A stretch of DNA of 63,555 nucleotides from Clostridiales bacterium (GCA_022778745.1 JALFSR010000037.1:1-63555); one strand, 5' to 3'. Numbered from the stretch's first letter, positions 36,896 to 44,892 are shown. A program made the numbers and translations. Notes: generated by a model from the sequence alone, not told the origin.

Positions 36896-38083
36896 CTATT
36901 TTAACGGATACAGATACATCGTATCTTTTTGCTTTTCTGTATCTTCCGATAATATATTATGAATATCTTCCATCATTCTTCCAATTGACATTGATTGCTG
37001 ATAGAGATCTTTTGTCGTACACCATACATTTCCCTCTTTTACCGCTTTGAAATCTTTTAGCATTTCTTCTTTTTTTATTAATTGCTCTAACGATACAAGT
37101 TCTCCGTCAATCGTACTATTATAAATTAAATAATCTGCATCTTTTGCCGTATTATAAAATTGTTCCATCTGTATTGTAACCGACGAACGATTTTGATTTT
37201 TTTCTCCCAAATCTTCAAACACATATTTGCCACCTGCAAGTTCAATCATTTTAGGAACATAATCCGATGAATTTCTTACATTAACCATTCCATTTGTTGT
37301 AATAAAGAAAAATGCTACTGTCTTCTCTGATACTTTGTTTTCTATAATACGGTTCATAATTTCACACTGCTGATCAAATAATTTTTGTGCCATTTCTTTT
37401 TTATTTAATAACACTCCATATAACTTGATCCATTCTACTCTTCCAAGCGGATGACTCTCATAACTGGAAAAATCAATCAATACTGGTATTCCAAAACTTT
37501 CTAATTTTTCCACTACTTCAGGAGAATGCGAAATCATATTATTTTCTATTGCAAGAGAACATCCTTCTGATACAATTCGCTCATAATCGGGCATATTATA
37601 TTTTCCTGCATAGAGGATATCCCCTTTTTCCATTTTTTTTCGCACTTCTTCTATACACCATCCATCGGATTTTTTACCAGAAAAACGAATACAATCTAAT
37701 TCATCTAATTCACGAAACATATCCATAACGGCAGTTGCAACTAAATAAATATTGTCAAATGGCTGGTACAACAGTACAATATCTTCTTTTAAATCATCTG
37801 GTTTTTGTTTTCCTTCTGGAATAATCAGATATCTGCCTCCATCGGCGATAGAAATTAATGCATATCCGCCTTCATAATAGTCGATTGCAAATTTTTGGGC
37901 ATATTGCAATTCCATGCTGCTTTCTAATCCAATTTGCCCGCTAATATTTTTATTTCTCTCATTTAGCCGAACGCTTGCTGGACTCCCGCTCGTCTCATTT
38001 TGTGAATCGCTACATCCAGCAATCACAAGCATAAATAAAAGTAACGTAATCCAGCAGCAAACTGCCTTTTTCTTGTTATGCAT
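36896..38083 (-). CDS. FecB/BtuF-like substrate-binding lipoprotein
   Basis: The lipoprotein signal ends at LVIAGC (Cys at about 24). The 395-aa mature part has the class III binding-protein layout: YEGGYALISIADGGRYLIIP at the start of the N-lobe, then GDILYAGKYNMPDYERIV, SYESHPLGRVEWIKLYGVLL (long linking helix) and a C-lobe with LIYNSTIDGE. It is the receptor for the FecCD permease downstream. The ATG at 38083 lies 1 nt past the end of an open reading extension of the preceding cobaltochelatase gene (see 38085-38171). Confidence 0.88.
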   Translation of the reverse strand: MHNKKKAVCCWITLLLFMLVIAGCSDSQNETSGSPASVRLNERNKNISGQIGLESSMELQYAQKFAIDYYEGGYALISIADGGRYLIIPEGKQKPDDLKEDIVLLYQPFDNIYLVATAVMDMFRELDELDCIRFSGKKSDGWCIEEVRKKMEKGDILYAGKYNMPDYERIVSEGCSLAIENNMISHSPEVVEKLESFGIPVLIDFSSYESHPLGRVEWIKLYGVLLNKKEMAQKLFDQQCEIMNRIIENKVSEKTVAFFFITTNGMVNVRNSSDYVPKMIELAGGKYVFEDLGEKNQNRSSVTIQMEQFYNTAKDADYLIYNSTIDGELVSLEQLIKKEEMLKDFKAVKEGNVWCTTKDLYQQSMSIGRMMEDIHNILSEDTEKQKDTMYLYPLK

Positions 38084-38084
38084 C

Positions 38085-38171
38085 TCACACCTTCTTCTTG
38101 CTGCTCTTCTTATAACAAAATAGGAAACTTACAACGACTGTACATAATACATCTGCTGCAATGATAATAAC
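38085..38171 (-). other. In-frame reading extension after the cobaltochelatase UAG: transmembrane anchor and basic tail
   Basis: Directly after the TAG stop (38172-38174) the same frame remains open for 28 codons to a TGA at 38085-38087. The encoded peptide is VIIIAADVLCTVVVSFLF, then CYKKSSKKKV: a hydrophobic helix with a lysine-rich stop-transfer tail, the classic end of a C-terminally anchored surface protein. This makes a former sense codon mutated to UAG, or stop-codon readthrough, the two best explanations. It fills the whole gap up to the next gene. Confidence 0.7.
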
Positions 38172-39914
38172 CTAATTATTTTTTAATGTATCCGAATGGA
38201 ATGTGAGTGTATATTCAATTTCATGTGGTTTGCTCATTGCTGTTGTATCTGCAATGACAGGAATTTCCTGATCCAAAGCTAAGACAGGAATCTCAAATAC
38301 CGAGTTTCCCTCGGAATTTACAGGAACATATTTTGTTCCATTTACAATCATATAGTCATAATTAGGACTGCTCCACACAATAGACGCAATCGCCTTTTTA
38401 TCAGATATCGTTATAACTGCTGGAGAACTTACTGTCGCTTTTTTACTTCCTCCTGCAAGAGTAACTTCCATTATATAAGCTCCATCTTTTACTTGCATTT
38501 GTACAGGAACTAAATCAGCATTTTCAGTTTTTCCAAGTTTTGTTTCTTCTTCCTTATTTTGATCATCGCTTGCTGCTAATATTGCATCCTTTGGCAGAGA
38601 AGATGACTGAAATACTAATTTTCTATCATACCACTGCTGCTTTTTTTTGCTGTAAGCCGCACAATCAATTTCTTGATCCAATGCTTCGACTGGCACTTTA
38701 TATGTATATGCTCCTTCACTGTCTTCTTCATAAGGGATATAACTTTCTTCTCCTGCTTTTAACGCTTCTTCTCCTGTTCCCATAAACAGTTTTAAATATC
38801 CCTTTCCGCTCAATGTGATCACTGCATTCATACTGCCATCAGCGACTTCTAATTCTGCTTTTACAATATGGAACATTGAAGAACTCGACTTTACTTTTAC
38901 TGCATAGCTGCCATTTTTTATATCTTTTCCATAAACAGGAGTCATTGCTGTGTTTTCTTTCGCAACACTATCTGCTGCTGCTTTTACATGTTCTACATAA
39001 ATGTCCTGAATTGCTGGAATTTGTCCAAGACCTTCTATGATACATTCTACTTCATATCCTTCTTTTTCAAATACTGACTTCCATGTATCATCCTCTTCTC
39101 CTGCCATATCATTGTTCGCATGATCTCCTGCAACGAGCATTAACGGCTCTAAAACAACTTTTTTATAAGTTCCCTTGTTTTTTAATGCTTTCACAATTGT
39201 ACCCAATGATGGTTCTGCTTCTACTGTTCCAATATAATAATTTTCTTTTCCATCTTTTGTAAGCTGTTCTTGAAGTTTTGTATAAACACTGTTTGATTCT
39301 GCTTCTGTACCGTGTCCCATAAAACAAATTGCAGTTTTTCCATCATCATATGACTTCGTCTTTTCTGTAATCGCTTTTGCAACTGCCTCAAAATCTTCAT
39401 CACTTGTCAAAAGTGGCTCACCAATTACAACTTGTTCAAACTTGTCTTCATATTTTTTTAATTCATCAGATAAATCCGTATATTCATACCCATTCATCAA
39501 ATGTGTCGGCTGTACAATAAGTGTTTGAATTCCATCTTTTACTGCTCTGTCCAATGCCTGCTCGACATTATCAATCTCTAATTTTTCTCTTTCCTTTAAA
39601 ATATCAATAATAATCTGACTTGTAAATGCTCTGCGAATCTCATATTCTGGAAAAGCTTTGGAAATGGCATATTCTACTGCTCCAATTGTAATATCCCTGC
39701 TGTCATTATAGCTTGTTCCAAAACTTACAACTAAAATTGCCGCATCTTCCCTTTCATTTACTTCTTGTGTCGTTGTTTCGTTTGTCTGTGTATCCGTTTC
39801 GTTTGATTCTGTTTTGGATGAACTTGGTGCAGACATCTGCGTATCCCCACATCCTGTCATGCAAAAAATACCCATTACTGCTGCCATTACAAATGCTGCT
39901 AATTTCTTTTTCAT
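38172..39914 (-). CDS. Exported CbiK-type cobaltochelatase lipoprotein with two NEAT-like domains
   Basis: A lipoprotein signal (MKKKLAAFVMAAVMGIF then CMTGC, Cys at about 22) and a Thr/Glu-rich linker precede a CbiK chelatase domain at about residues 58-325: ILVVSFGTSYNDSR, VQPTHLMNGYEY, AICFMGHGTE with the catalytic His, YIGTVEAEPS with the conserved Glu, and LMLVAGDHANNDMAGEEDDTW with the metal-binding His, read from the conserved pattern. Two repeats follow (about 335-440 and 465-575), each with a V-A/S-S-I/M...ALDQEI...F pattern typical of NEAT-like iron-transport-associated domains. CbiK is usually cytoplasmic; here it is placed outside the membrane. It is the first gene after the cobalamin riboswitch. 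Confidence 0.88.
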   Translation of the reverse strand: MKKKLAAFVMAAVMGIFCMTGCGDTQMSAPSSSKTESNETDTQTNETTTQEVNEREDAAILVVSFGTSYNDSRDITIGAVEYAISKAFPEYEIRRAFTSQIIIDILKEREKLEIDNVEQALDRAVKDGIQTLIVQPTHLMNGYEYTDLSDELKKYEDKFEQVVIGEPLLTSDEDFEAVAKAITEKTKSYDDGKTAICFMGHGTEAESNSVYTKLQEQLTKDGKENYYIGTVEAEPSLGTIVKALKNKGTYKKVVLEPLMLVAGDHANNDMAGEEDDTWKSVFEKEGYEVECIIEGLGQIPAIQDIYVEHVKAAADSVAKENTAMTPVYGKDIKNGSYAVKVKSSSSMFHIVKAELEVADGSMNAVITLSGKGYLKLFMGTGEEALKAGEESYIPYEEDSEGAYTYKVPVEALDQEIDCAAYSKKKQQWYDRKLVFQSSSLPKDAILAASDDQNKEEETKLGKTENADLVPVQMQVKDGAYIMEVTLAGGSKKATVSSPAVITISDKKAIASIVWSSPNYDYMIVNGTKYVPVNSEGNSVFEIPVLALDQEIPVIADTTAMSKPHEIEYTLTFHSDTLKNN

Positions 39915-40050
39915 GTTTCCTCCTTCGACAGTTGACTGTCATTTCATTTTTTTAGTCAAGCGAATGTTCACAACCCGAATCGCTGCTTTGCAGTTTATCC
40001 GTTTATTCGGTTAAATAGACATACATAAAACAAAAATTAGCAAACCATAA

Positions 40051-40083
40051 AAAAACCCTTTTCCTATACAGGTAAAGGGTTTG
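40051..40083 (-). terminator. Intrinsic terminator of the cobalamin riboswitch
   Basis: On the minus strand AAACCCTTT pairs with AAAAGGGTTT around ACCTGTATAGG, followed by TTTTTTT. It lies between the cobalamin aptamer and the first structural gene, which fits transcription termination upon B12 binding. About 135 nt remain from the hairpin to the start codon at 39914; I see nothing else there. Confidence 0.85.
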
Positions 40084-40189
40084 TACACAAAAAAAATCAT
40101 TAGATAACATCAGGACAACTAAATAATCCCAGCCTATCAAAATGAGATCAAACGTACAACCAGTTACTCGTGGTCTGAAACAATTGTTT

Positions 40190-40372
40190 CTGTACAGCCA
40201 TCAGGCAGGTCTCCCGGCTTAAAGATCATCGCATCCGCCATCTTCCCAGTTTCCCAGTGATATATCGGCTTCAGCTCCCTAATTACGGTGACGAGTTCGT
40301 ACAGGATTTGCACCTGTTTCCCTTTTCACCGGAAATCAATTGTATTCTCAATTGTTCCGGCACCTGATTGCT
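40190..40372 (-). promoter_or_regulatory. Cobalamin (adenosylcobalamin) riboswitch
   Basis: The minus strand carries the conserved core GGGAAACAGGTGCAAATCC, the upstream GGTGCCGGAAC/TTTCCGGTG elements and the downstream B12 box GCCGGGAGACCTGCC (40203-40217 region). The order and spacing fit a cobalamin aptamer of about 180 nt. It lies between a strong promoter and an intrinsic terminator, so the whole 20-kb operon is predicted to be shut off by cobalamin. Confidence 0.95.
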
Positions 40373-40393
40373 TTCTATTTAATTGACCTTAAC

Positions 40394-40422
40394 ATCATAA
40401 CATAAGATTTTTGTGAGTTCAA
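40394..40422 (-). promoter_or_regulatory. Sigma-A promoter of the cobalamin operon
   Basis: On the minus strand TTGAAC, a 17-nt spacer and TATGAT lie immediately upstream of the riboswitch. The predicted start at about 40387 would place the aptamer near the 5' end of the transcript. The spoVAE stop is only 39 nt upstream and no clear terminator separates them, so some readthrough from spoVA is possible. Confidence 0.82.
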
Positions 40423-40460
40423 TTCTTTTTTATAATTTATTTTTATCTAAACAACAGTTT

Positions 40461-40832
40461 TTATTTTTTCATTTTTGGTTTTGAGAAAATAGAAGCTAAA
40501 TAGCCAAAAATCAATGCAGCGGAAATACCTGCGGAACTTGCACTTAATCCGCCTTTGATCAATCCCAACAGACCTTCTGTCTCCACTCCTTTTTTCACAC
40601 CTTTCCAGAGCACATTGCCAAACCCAAGCAGCGGCACACTTGCCCCTGCACCTGCCCACTCTGTAAATGGTTCATAAATACCGATGCTGCCAAGCACTGC
40701 ACCTGTCACGACGAGCAATACCATAATTCGTCCTGGCATTAGTTTTGTTTTATCCATCAATAATTGTACAACTGCACAAATCGCACCTCCAACGAGAAAA
40801 GCAATTACATATTCCATTTTTCTGCATTTCAC
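40461..40832 (-). CDS. spoVAE: Stage V sporulation protein AE (SpoVAEb type)
   Basis: The small membrane protein of 123 aa has four predicted helices and the typical segments FLVGGAICAVVQLLMDKTKL, LGSIGIYEPFTEWAGAGASVP and GLIKGGLSASSAGISAAL (each the conserved core). It is part of the forespore inner-membrane channel that takes up and releases Ca-dipicolinate. It is the last spoVA gene here; no spoVAF follows. A later in-frame ATG exists at residue 6, so the exact start is uncertain. Confidence 0.93.
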   Translation of the reverse strand: MKCRKMEYVIAFLVGGAICAVVQLLMDKTKLMPGRIMVLLVVTGAVLGSIGIYEPFTEWAGAGASVPLLGFGNVLWKGVKKGVETEGLLGLIKGGLSASSAGISAALIFGYLASIFSKPKMKK

Positions 40833-40858
40833 CCCACTATCTGATCATACTAGTTTCC

Positions 40859-41869
40859 TTATACGTTCTTTCCCTCAATCACTACTGCATGTGCAATTCC
40901 TGGAATTGTCTGTCCTTCATTAAAACTTGTCTTAGAAAGCAATGCACCTGTCGGCACAAACAATACTTTTTTCCATTTTCCTTCTTCCACCATACGCAAA
41001 ACATAAGAACATAACGTTACTGCCGCACATCCACATCCGCTGCCTCCTGCCTCTGCATTTTGCTGCTGTTCATTATAAATTTCAAGTCCGCAATCCATAT
41101 GCTGTTTTTCGATATCATATCCTTGTTCTCTCAACAGATCAATCACTGCCGTCTTTCCAACCTTTCCTAGATCACCGGTAATAATTTTATCGTACTCACA
41201 AGGCTTAATTTGAAAATCTTTTAAATTTTGTGCAATGGTATCTGCAGCTGCCGGAGCCATTGCTGCTCCCATGTTTTGCGAATCCCGAATGCCATAATCA
41301 ACAATTTTTCCTGTCGTAATTCCACTAATTTTCGCAATTCCACCTTCTTTTCCTAATATCACGGCACCGGATCCTGTTACTGTCCACGTCGCTGAAGCAG
41401 GTCTTTGATTTCCATATTCCAGAGGAAATCGAAATTCTTTTTCTGCACTCGCAAAATGACTTGATGTTAGACACATCACATAATCTGCATACCCCGCAGA
41501 CATAACAATTGATCCAAGACTCAATGACTCTCCCATCGTAGAACATGCGCCATACAGTCCAAAAAGCGGAATATTCATCTCCAACAGTCCAAATGATGTA
41601 GCAATGCTTTGTCCAAGTAAATCTCCTGCAAACAGATATCGAATTGCTGGCTTTGGCACTGCTGCTTTTTGAATTGCAAGTTGTGCCGCCCGCTTTTGCA
41701 GCTCACTTTCTGCCTCCTCCCATGTATTTTTTCCAAATTTATCATCTTGTTCAATCTGATCAAACAATTTTCCGAGCGGTCCTTCTCCTTCTTTTGACCC
41801 AACGACAGAAGCAGCTCCTAAAATACATGGCTGTTGTTTAAATGCAATGCTCGCCGTTCCTTTTTTCAT
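40859..41869 (-). CDS. spoVAD: Stage V sporulation protein AD
   Basis: The 336-aa thiolase-fold protein is known in Bacillus to bind dipicolinic acid. Seen are QQPCILGAASVVG, EGPLGKLFDQ, AGDLLGQSIATSFGL, GLYGACSTMGESL and a C-terminal GSGCGCAAVTL. Upstream opening to 41929 is ignored, because the ATG at 41869 follows GGAGG with 6-nt spacing. That ATG overlaps the spoVAC stop codon (TGATG), indicating coupling. Confidence 0.95.
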   Translation of the reverse strand: MKKGTASIAFKQQPCILGAASVVGSKEGEGPLGKLFDQIEQDDKFGKNTWEEAESELQKRAAQLAIQKAAVPKPAIRYLFAGDLLGQSIATSFGLLEMNIPLFGLYGACSTMGESLSLGSIVMSAGYADYVMCLTSSHFASAEKEFRFPLEYGNQRPASATWTVTGSGAVILGKEGGIAKISGITTGKIVDYGIRDSQNMGAAMAPAAADTIAQNLKDFQIKPCEYDKIITGDLGKVGKTAVIDLLREQGYDIEKQHMDCGLEIYNEQQQNAEAGGSGCGCAAVTLCSYVLRMVEEGKWKKVLFVPTGALLSKTSFNEGQTIPGIAHAVVIEGKNV

Positions 41870-42345
41870 CACATACCTCCCATAATTCCAGTCATCTGCA
41901 ATACATAATACAAAATTCCAAGCACCCAAGAACTGAATATTCCATATAAAATGACTGGACCAGAAATTGTAAAAATATTCACACCAATTCCAAATACTTG
42001 CCCTTCTTTTTTATATTCTATTGCCGGTGCTGCAACTGAATTTGCAAATCCTGTAATCGGCACTAATACTCCTGCTCCGCCAAACTTTGCGATCGATCCA
42101 AACAAGTGAAAACTCGTCAGCAAAATGGAAGCCCCAATCAGACAAACTGATACCCAGCTGCCTGCTTCTTCTTTACTCATATTCATAGAGAGAAACCAGT
42201 GCATTAATATTTGACCGATCAAACAAATCAGCCCTCCTACAAAAAATGCTTTTAGCATATTCATCCATATATTATGGGATGGTGTTACTTCTTTAATATA
42301 CTGCTGGTATATTTTTTTCTGCTGCTCTGTATTCAAACAAACCAC
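41869..42345 (-). CDS. spoVAC: Stage V sporulation protein AC
   Basis: The 158-aa membrane protein begins with a cytoplasmic stretch (QQYIKEVTPSHNIWMNMLKAF) then about four helices (GGLICLIGQILMHWF, CLIGASILLTSF, GAGVLVPITGFANSVAAPA). In Bacillus SpoVAC acts as a mechanosensitive channel component for dipicolinate release. It is separated from spoVAB by a repeat element (42371-42412), so its ribosome binding site lies just after the repeat. Confidence 0.94.
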   Translation of the reverse strand: MVCLNTEQQKKIYQQYIKEVTPSHNIWMNMLKAFFVGGLICLIGQILMHWFLSMNMSKEEAGSWVSVCLIGASILLTSFHLFGSIAKFGGAGVLVPITGFANSVAAPAIEYKKEGQVFGIGVNIFTISGPVILYGIFSSWVLGILYYVLQMTGIMGGM

Positions 42346-42370
42346 CTCTCTTTTCTAATTTTTCTATTTC

Positions 42371-42412
42371 AATGATGTTAGGATCAAAAGATATTTTGCC
42401 CCTGGTATCATT
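42371..42412. repeat. Palindromic repeat, copy B (solo ends)
   Basis: The sequence joins AATGATGTTAGGATCAAAAG, ATA and TTTTGCCCCTGGTATCATT: the two end motifs of the 190-bp copy A with no interior. It sits between spoVAB and spoVAC. The TGA stop codon of spoVAB (42408-42410) lies inside its end, so its arrival or loss would alter the SpoVAB C-terminus. Confidence 0.75.
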
Positions 42413-42833
42413 GAAATAAATGCCATCTATAAAATACAAATGCTCCTATCATTTTTCCAAGTGCAAGTGCCACAATAAATGCACAATTTCCAACTTGCAG
42501 TCTGCATCTTCGCATCATAATCGGGAACACATCAACTGTCTCGGCCAGAGACATAACTAGACATCCAACAAATATTCCGCTGCAAATACCAAACATTATC
42601 AATCCAATCGTTCCAATCCATAACGGAATATTATAAATATCGATTAGATTTCCAATTCCTCCTCCAAATATAATTGCCAGCTCATATACATGTATGCGAT
42701 GTCCAGTTCTTGTCACTCCAGCCATTCGTGGAATCATTCCTATGACAGTAATCAATGCAAAAACTCCAGCTGCTGTCACTGTTCCTCCTGCAATTCCAAT
42801 GAGAAATACTGCCGCCTGTTTGATTATCCACAT
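42408..42833 (-). CDS. spoVAB: Stage V sporulation protein AB
   Basis: This 141-aa membrane protein has about four to five helices: GIAGGTVTAAGVFALITVIG, a TRTGHRIHVYELAIIFGGG loop, and the SLAETVDVFPIM region. It starts inside the end of spoVAA (10-nt overlap). The last codons and the stop overlap a dispersed repeat, so the C-terminal residues after about YRWH may differ from relatives. Confidence 0.93.
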   Translation of the reverse strand: MWIIKQAAVFLIGIAGGTVTAAGVFALITVIGMIPRMAGVTRTGHRIHVYELAIIFGGGIGNLIDIYNIPLWIGTIGLIMFGICSGIFVGCLVMSLAETVDVFPIMMRRCRLQVGNCAFIVALALGKMIGAFVFYRWHLFQ

Positions 42834-43456
42834 CTATATTCATCACCCTTCCTAGTTCTCCGCTCTTCATTTTTAATAATCGTAGTATTCAAATCTTGTT
42901 CATAAAGCCTCATTTCCACTTCTAGCGGAGTTGGATCAGATGTTGCTTTTTTCTTAGAAAAATGGTTATAAAATACAAGAATTCCTGCGGGAAGTCCAAC
43001 ACTGTACCCTATCTCTATTAATGTAAATCCATTTGATGACTCTCCTGTCACAAGTTGATACACTTTCTGAAATACATCGGAAACCGCAACATCATTATTG
43101 AATGTCATGATTGCAAATGCGGCTCCTAAAAATATAATTACACTCATAATTCCAACTCGAATCCACTCCCATATTCGATTTCCCTTCTGATCTAATCCAT
43201 ATTCAATAATAAAATCGGTTTCTCCTAAATTTTCCACTTCCACATCTGGATAATTTTTTTGAATTAATTCCACAATATCAAAAATAGAATAGAGAAAACG
43301 ACCTTTCTTTTCTGAAATATTTGTAAGTTTTAACGCTTTGCATTTGCTTAAAATTGTTTTATCCTTGCACCACATTTGAGCAATATGACCAAGCACAATA
43401 CTCGGTTCCTGAATACTAATATTTTGTTCCAATTTAATATAAAGAGTTTCTGTCAA
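42824..43456 (-). CDS. spoVAA: Stage V sporulation protein AA
   Basis: This is the first spoVA gene, 210 aa: an N-terminal soluble domain (LYIKLEQNISI, KKGRFLYSIFDIVELIQKNYP) and two C-terminal helices (RVGIMSVIIFLGAAFAIM and IEIGYSVGLPAGILVFY). The frame opens at 43570, but those residues overlap another ORF and look unlike SpoVAA. The TTG at 43456 follows AGGTGA with 7-nt spacing and overlaps the upstream ORF stop as TTGA. I choose it. Confidence 0.88.
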   Translation of the reverse strand: MTETLYIKLEQNISIQEPSIVLGHIAQMWCKDKTILSKCKALKLTNISEKKGRFLYSIFDIVELIQKNYPDVEVENLGETDFIIEYGLDQKGNRIWEWIRVGIMSVIIFLGAAFAIMTFNNDVAVSDVFQKVYQLVTGESSNGFTLIEIGYSVGLPAGILVFYNHFSKKKATSDPTPLEVEMRLYEQDLNTTIIKNEERRTRKGDEYRCG

Positions 43457-43593
43457 ATCATTTTCACCTGCTTTTCTGTTATTACAAGGAGCGCATTTGT
43501 AAATTGTTTTTCTGATGTATTTGTGTGATAATAATATACTCCTCCAACAATAACTGCGAGTACAACACAAAAAATAAAGATTTTTATTTTCAC
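43453..43593 (-). CDS. 46-aa small membrane protein between sigF and spoVAA
   Basis: A GTG at 43593 preceded by GGAG with 7-nt spacing opens a frame for 46 residues. The start MKIKIFIFCVVLAVIVGGVY gives one transmembrane helix, and a short hydrophilic tail with TSEKQFTNALLV follows. It ends at TGA 43453-43455, which overlaps the spoVAA TTG start. I recognise no family. Position in the sigF-spoVA operon suggests expression with the sporulation genes and coupling to spoVAA. Confidence 0.68.
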   Translation of the reverse strand: MKIKIFIFCVVLAVIVGGVYYYHTNTSEKQFTNALLVITEKQVKMI

Positions 43594-43652
43594 TTTACTG
43601 CTCCTTTCTCTGATGACAGTATGTGCAAAATAAAAATCTTTATTCTTCTTAT

Positions 43653-44390
43653 CTATATGGAATACGAGTCATTTTCTTTTAACTTTTCCCGCATTCGTTT
43701 TAAAATCTTTTTCTCTAGTCGTGATACTTGCACTTGTGATATTCCCATACAGCGTGCAATTTCTGTCTGCGTCTGATCATAATAATAACGCATCGCAATA
43801 ATTTTTCTCTCGTTTGGCTCTAACTCTTTTAATAATTGTTTTAAAACAATGCGGTTTAATAACTGCTCGTTTTCTGTATTTTCTTCTTCTAATTTATCCA
43901 TTAATTCAATAGCAGCACCATCGCTTTGATAAATCGTCTTATGCAGACTTTCTACTTCGGCAGATGATTCCATTGCCTGTGCCAATTCTTCACAAGTAAT
44001 CCCAATCTCCTGCGCGATTTCTTCCATTGTAGCTTCTCTTCCAAATTTTCCGTAAATTTCTTCCTGTACAGTCTTTGCCTTCATTGCTGTTTCTTTTAGG
44101 GAACGACTTACTTTCAGCATTCCATCATCTCGTAAAAATCGTTTGATTTCCCCTGTAATCATCGGCACTGCATACGTGGAAAATCGTACTTGAAATGCCG
44201 TATCAAACTTATCAATTGCTTTCATTAATCCAATTGTTCCAATCTGAAATAAATCTTCTATTTCCTGTCCTCTTCCTTGAAATCGGCGAACAATACTCCA
44301 GACTAAACCAAGATTTTCTTCCACTAATGTATCTCTTGCCTTTCGGCTTCCTTCGTGAGCTTTTCGAATCAATTCCATTGTATGATCCAT
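43653..44390 (-). CDS. sigF: RNA polymerase sporulation sigma factor SigF
   Basis: It directs early forespore transcription. The 245-aa sigma-70 family protein shows region 2 (NLGLVWSIVRRFQGRGQEIEDLFQIG, split over the conserved core), STYAVPMITGEIKRFLRD, region 3 (REATMEEIAQEIG) and region 4 (ELEPNERKIIAMRYYYDQTQTEIA with the helix-turn-helix SQVQVSRLEKK). It follows spoIIAB by 16 nt, the classical operon order. Confidence 0.97.
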   Translation of the reverse strand: MDHTMELIRKAHEGSRKARDTLVEENLGLVWSIVRRFQGRGQEIEDLFQIGTIGLMKAIDKFDTAFQVRFSTYAVPMITGEIKRFLRDDGMLKVSRSLKETAMKAKTVQEEIYGKFGREATMEEIAQEIGITCEELAQAMESSAEVESLHKTIYQSDGAAIELMDKLEEENTENEQLLNRIVLKQLLKELEPNERKIIAMRYYYDQTQTEIARCMGISQVQVSRLEKKILKRMREKLKENDSYSI

Positions 44391-44406
44391 CTTATCTCAC
44401 CACCTA

Positions 44407-44868
44407 TCATTTATAAATTGTATGTCCTAAGTGCTTTGTCATCGTCACTGTCGTTCCCTTTCCTAATTCTGATTCCACATTCACTTCATCCATAAATGCT
44501 TCCATAAATGAAAATCCCATTCCTGAACGCTCTCCTCCTTTTAATCCAGAATACAACGGCTCCATTGCCTGTGTAATATTTTTAATTCCAACACCGTCAT
44601 CATGAATACTCACTTGAATCGTTCGTTCTCTCCGTTTTGCCTGTATGACAACAATTCCTTCGCCATTCTGATATCCATGAATAATTGCATTTGTAACAGC
44701 CTCAGATATTGCTGTTTTTACATCATCTACTTCCTCAACAGTTGGATCCATTCTTGCCATAAAAGCCGCAACAACTACTCTTGCAAATCCTTCGTTATAG
44801 GAATGACTCTCAAACTCAAGCTTCATTCCCTCCCATTTTTGTTCTTTTTCTGTTTCTATATGATTCAT
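44407..44868 (-). CDS. spoIIAB: Anti-sigma-F factor / serine kinase SpoIIAB
   Basis: It holds SigF inactive and phosphorylates SpoIIAA. The 153-aa GHKL kinase has the N box DVKTAISEAVTNAIIHGY, the G1 box IHDDGVGI and the G2 region GERSGMGFSFMEAFMD. The start ATG at 44868 has AGGAGG. An unusual 140-nt gap separates it from spoIIAA. Confidence 0.96.
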   Translation of the reverse strand: MNHIETEKEQKWEGMKLEFESHSYNEGFARVVVAAFMARMDPTVEEVDDVKTAISEAVTNAIIHGYQNGEGIVVIQAKRRERTIQVSIHDDGVGIKNITQAMEPLYSGLKGGERSGMGFSFMEAFMDEVNVESELGKGTTVTMTKHLGHTIYK

Positions 44869-44892
44869 TACAATTCCTCCTCAACTTTTTTC

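Noticed and set aside
38172-38174. UAG as a pyrrolysine codon
   Set aside because: No pyl genes or PYLIS-like element are seen in this window; mutation or ordinary readthrough explains it as well. A whole-genome search for pylS/pylT would decide.
41870-41929. N-terminal extension of spoVAD
   Set aside because: It overlaps spoVAC and lacks a start site; the ATG at 41869 with GGAGG fits the family start.
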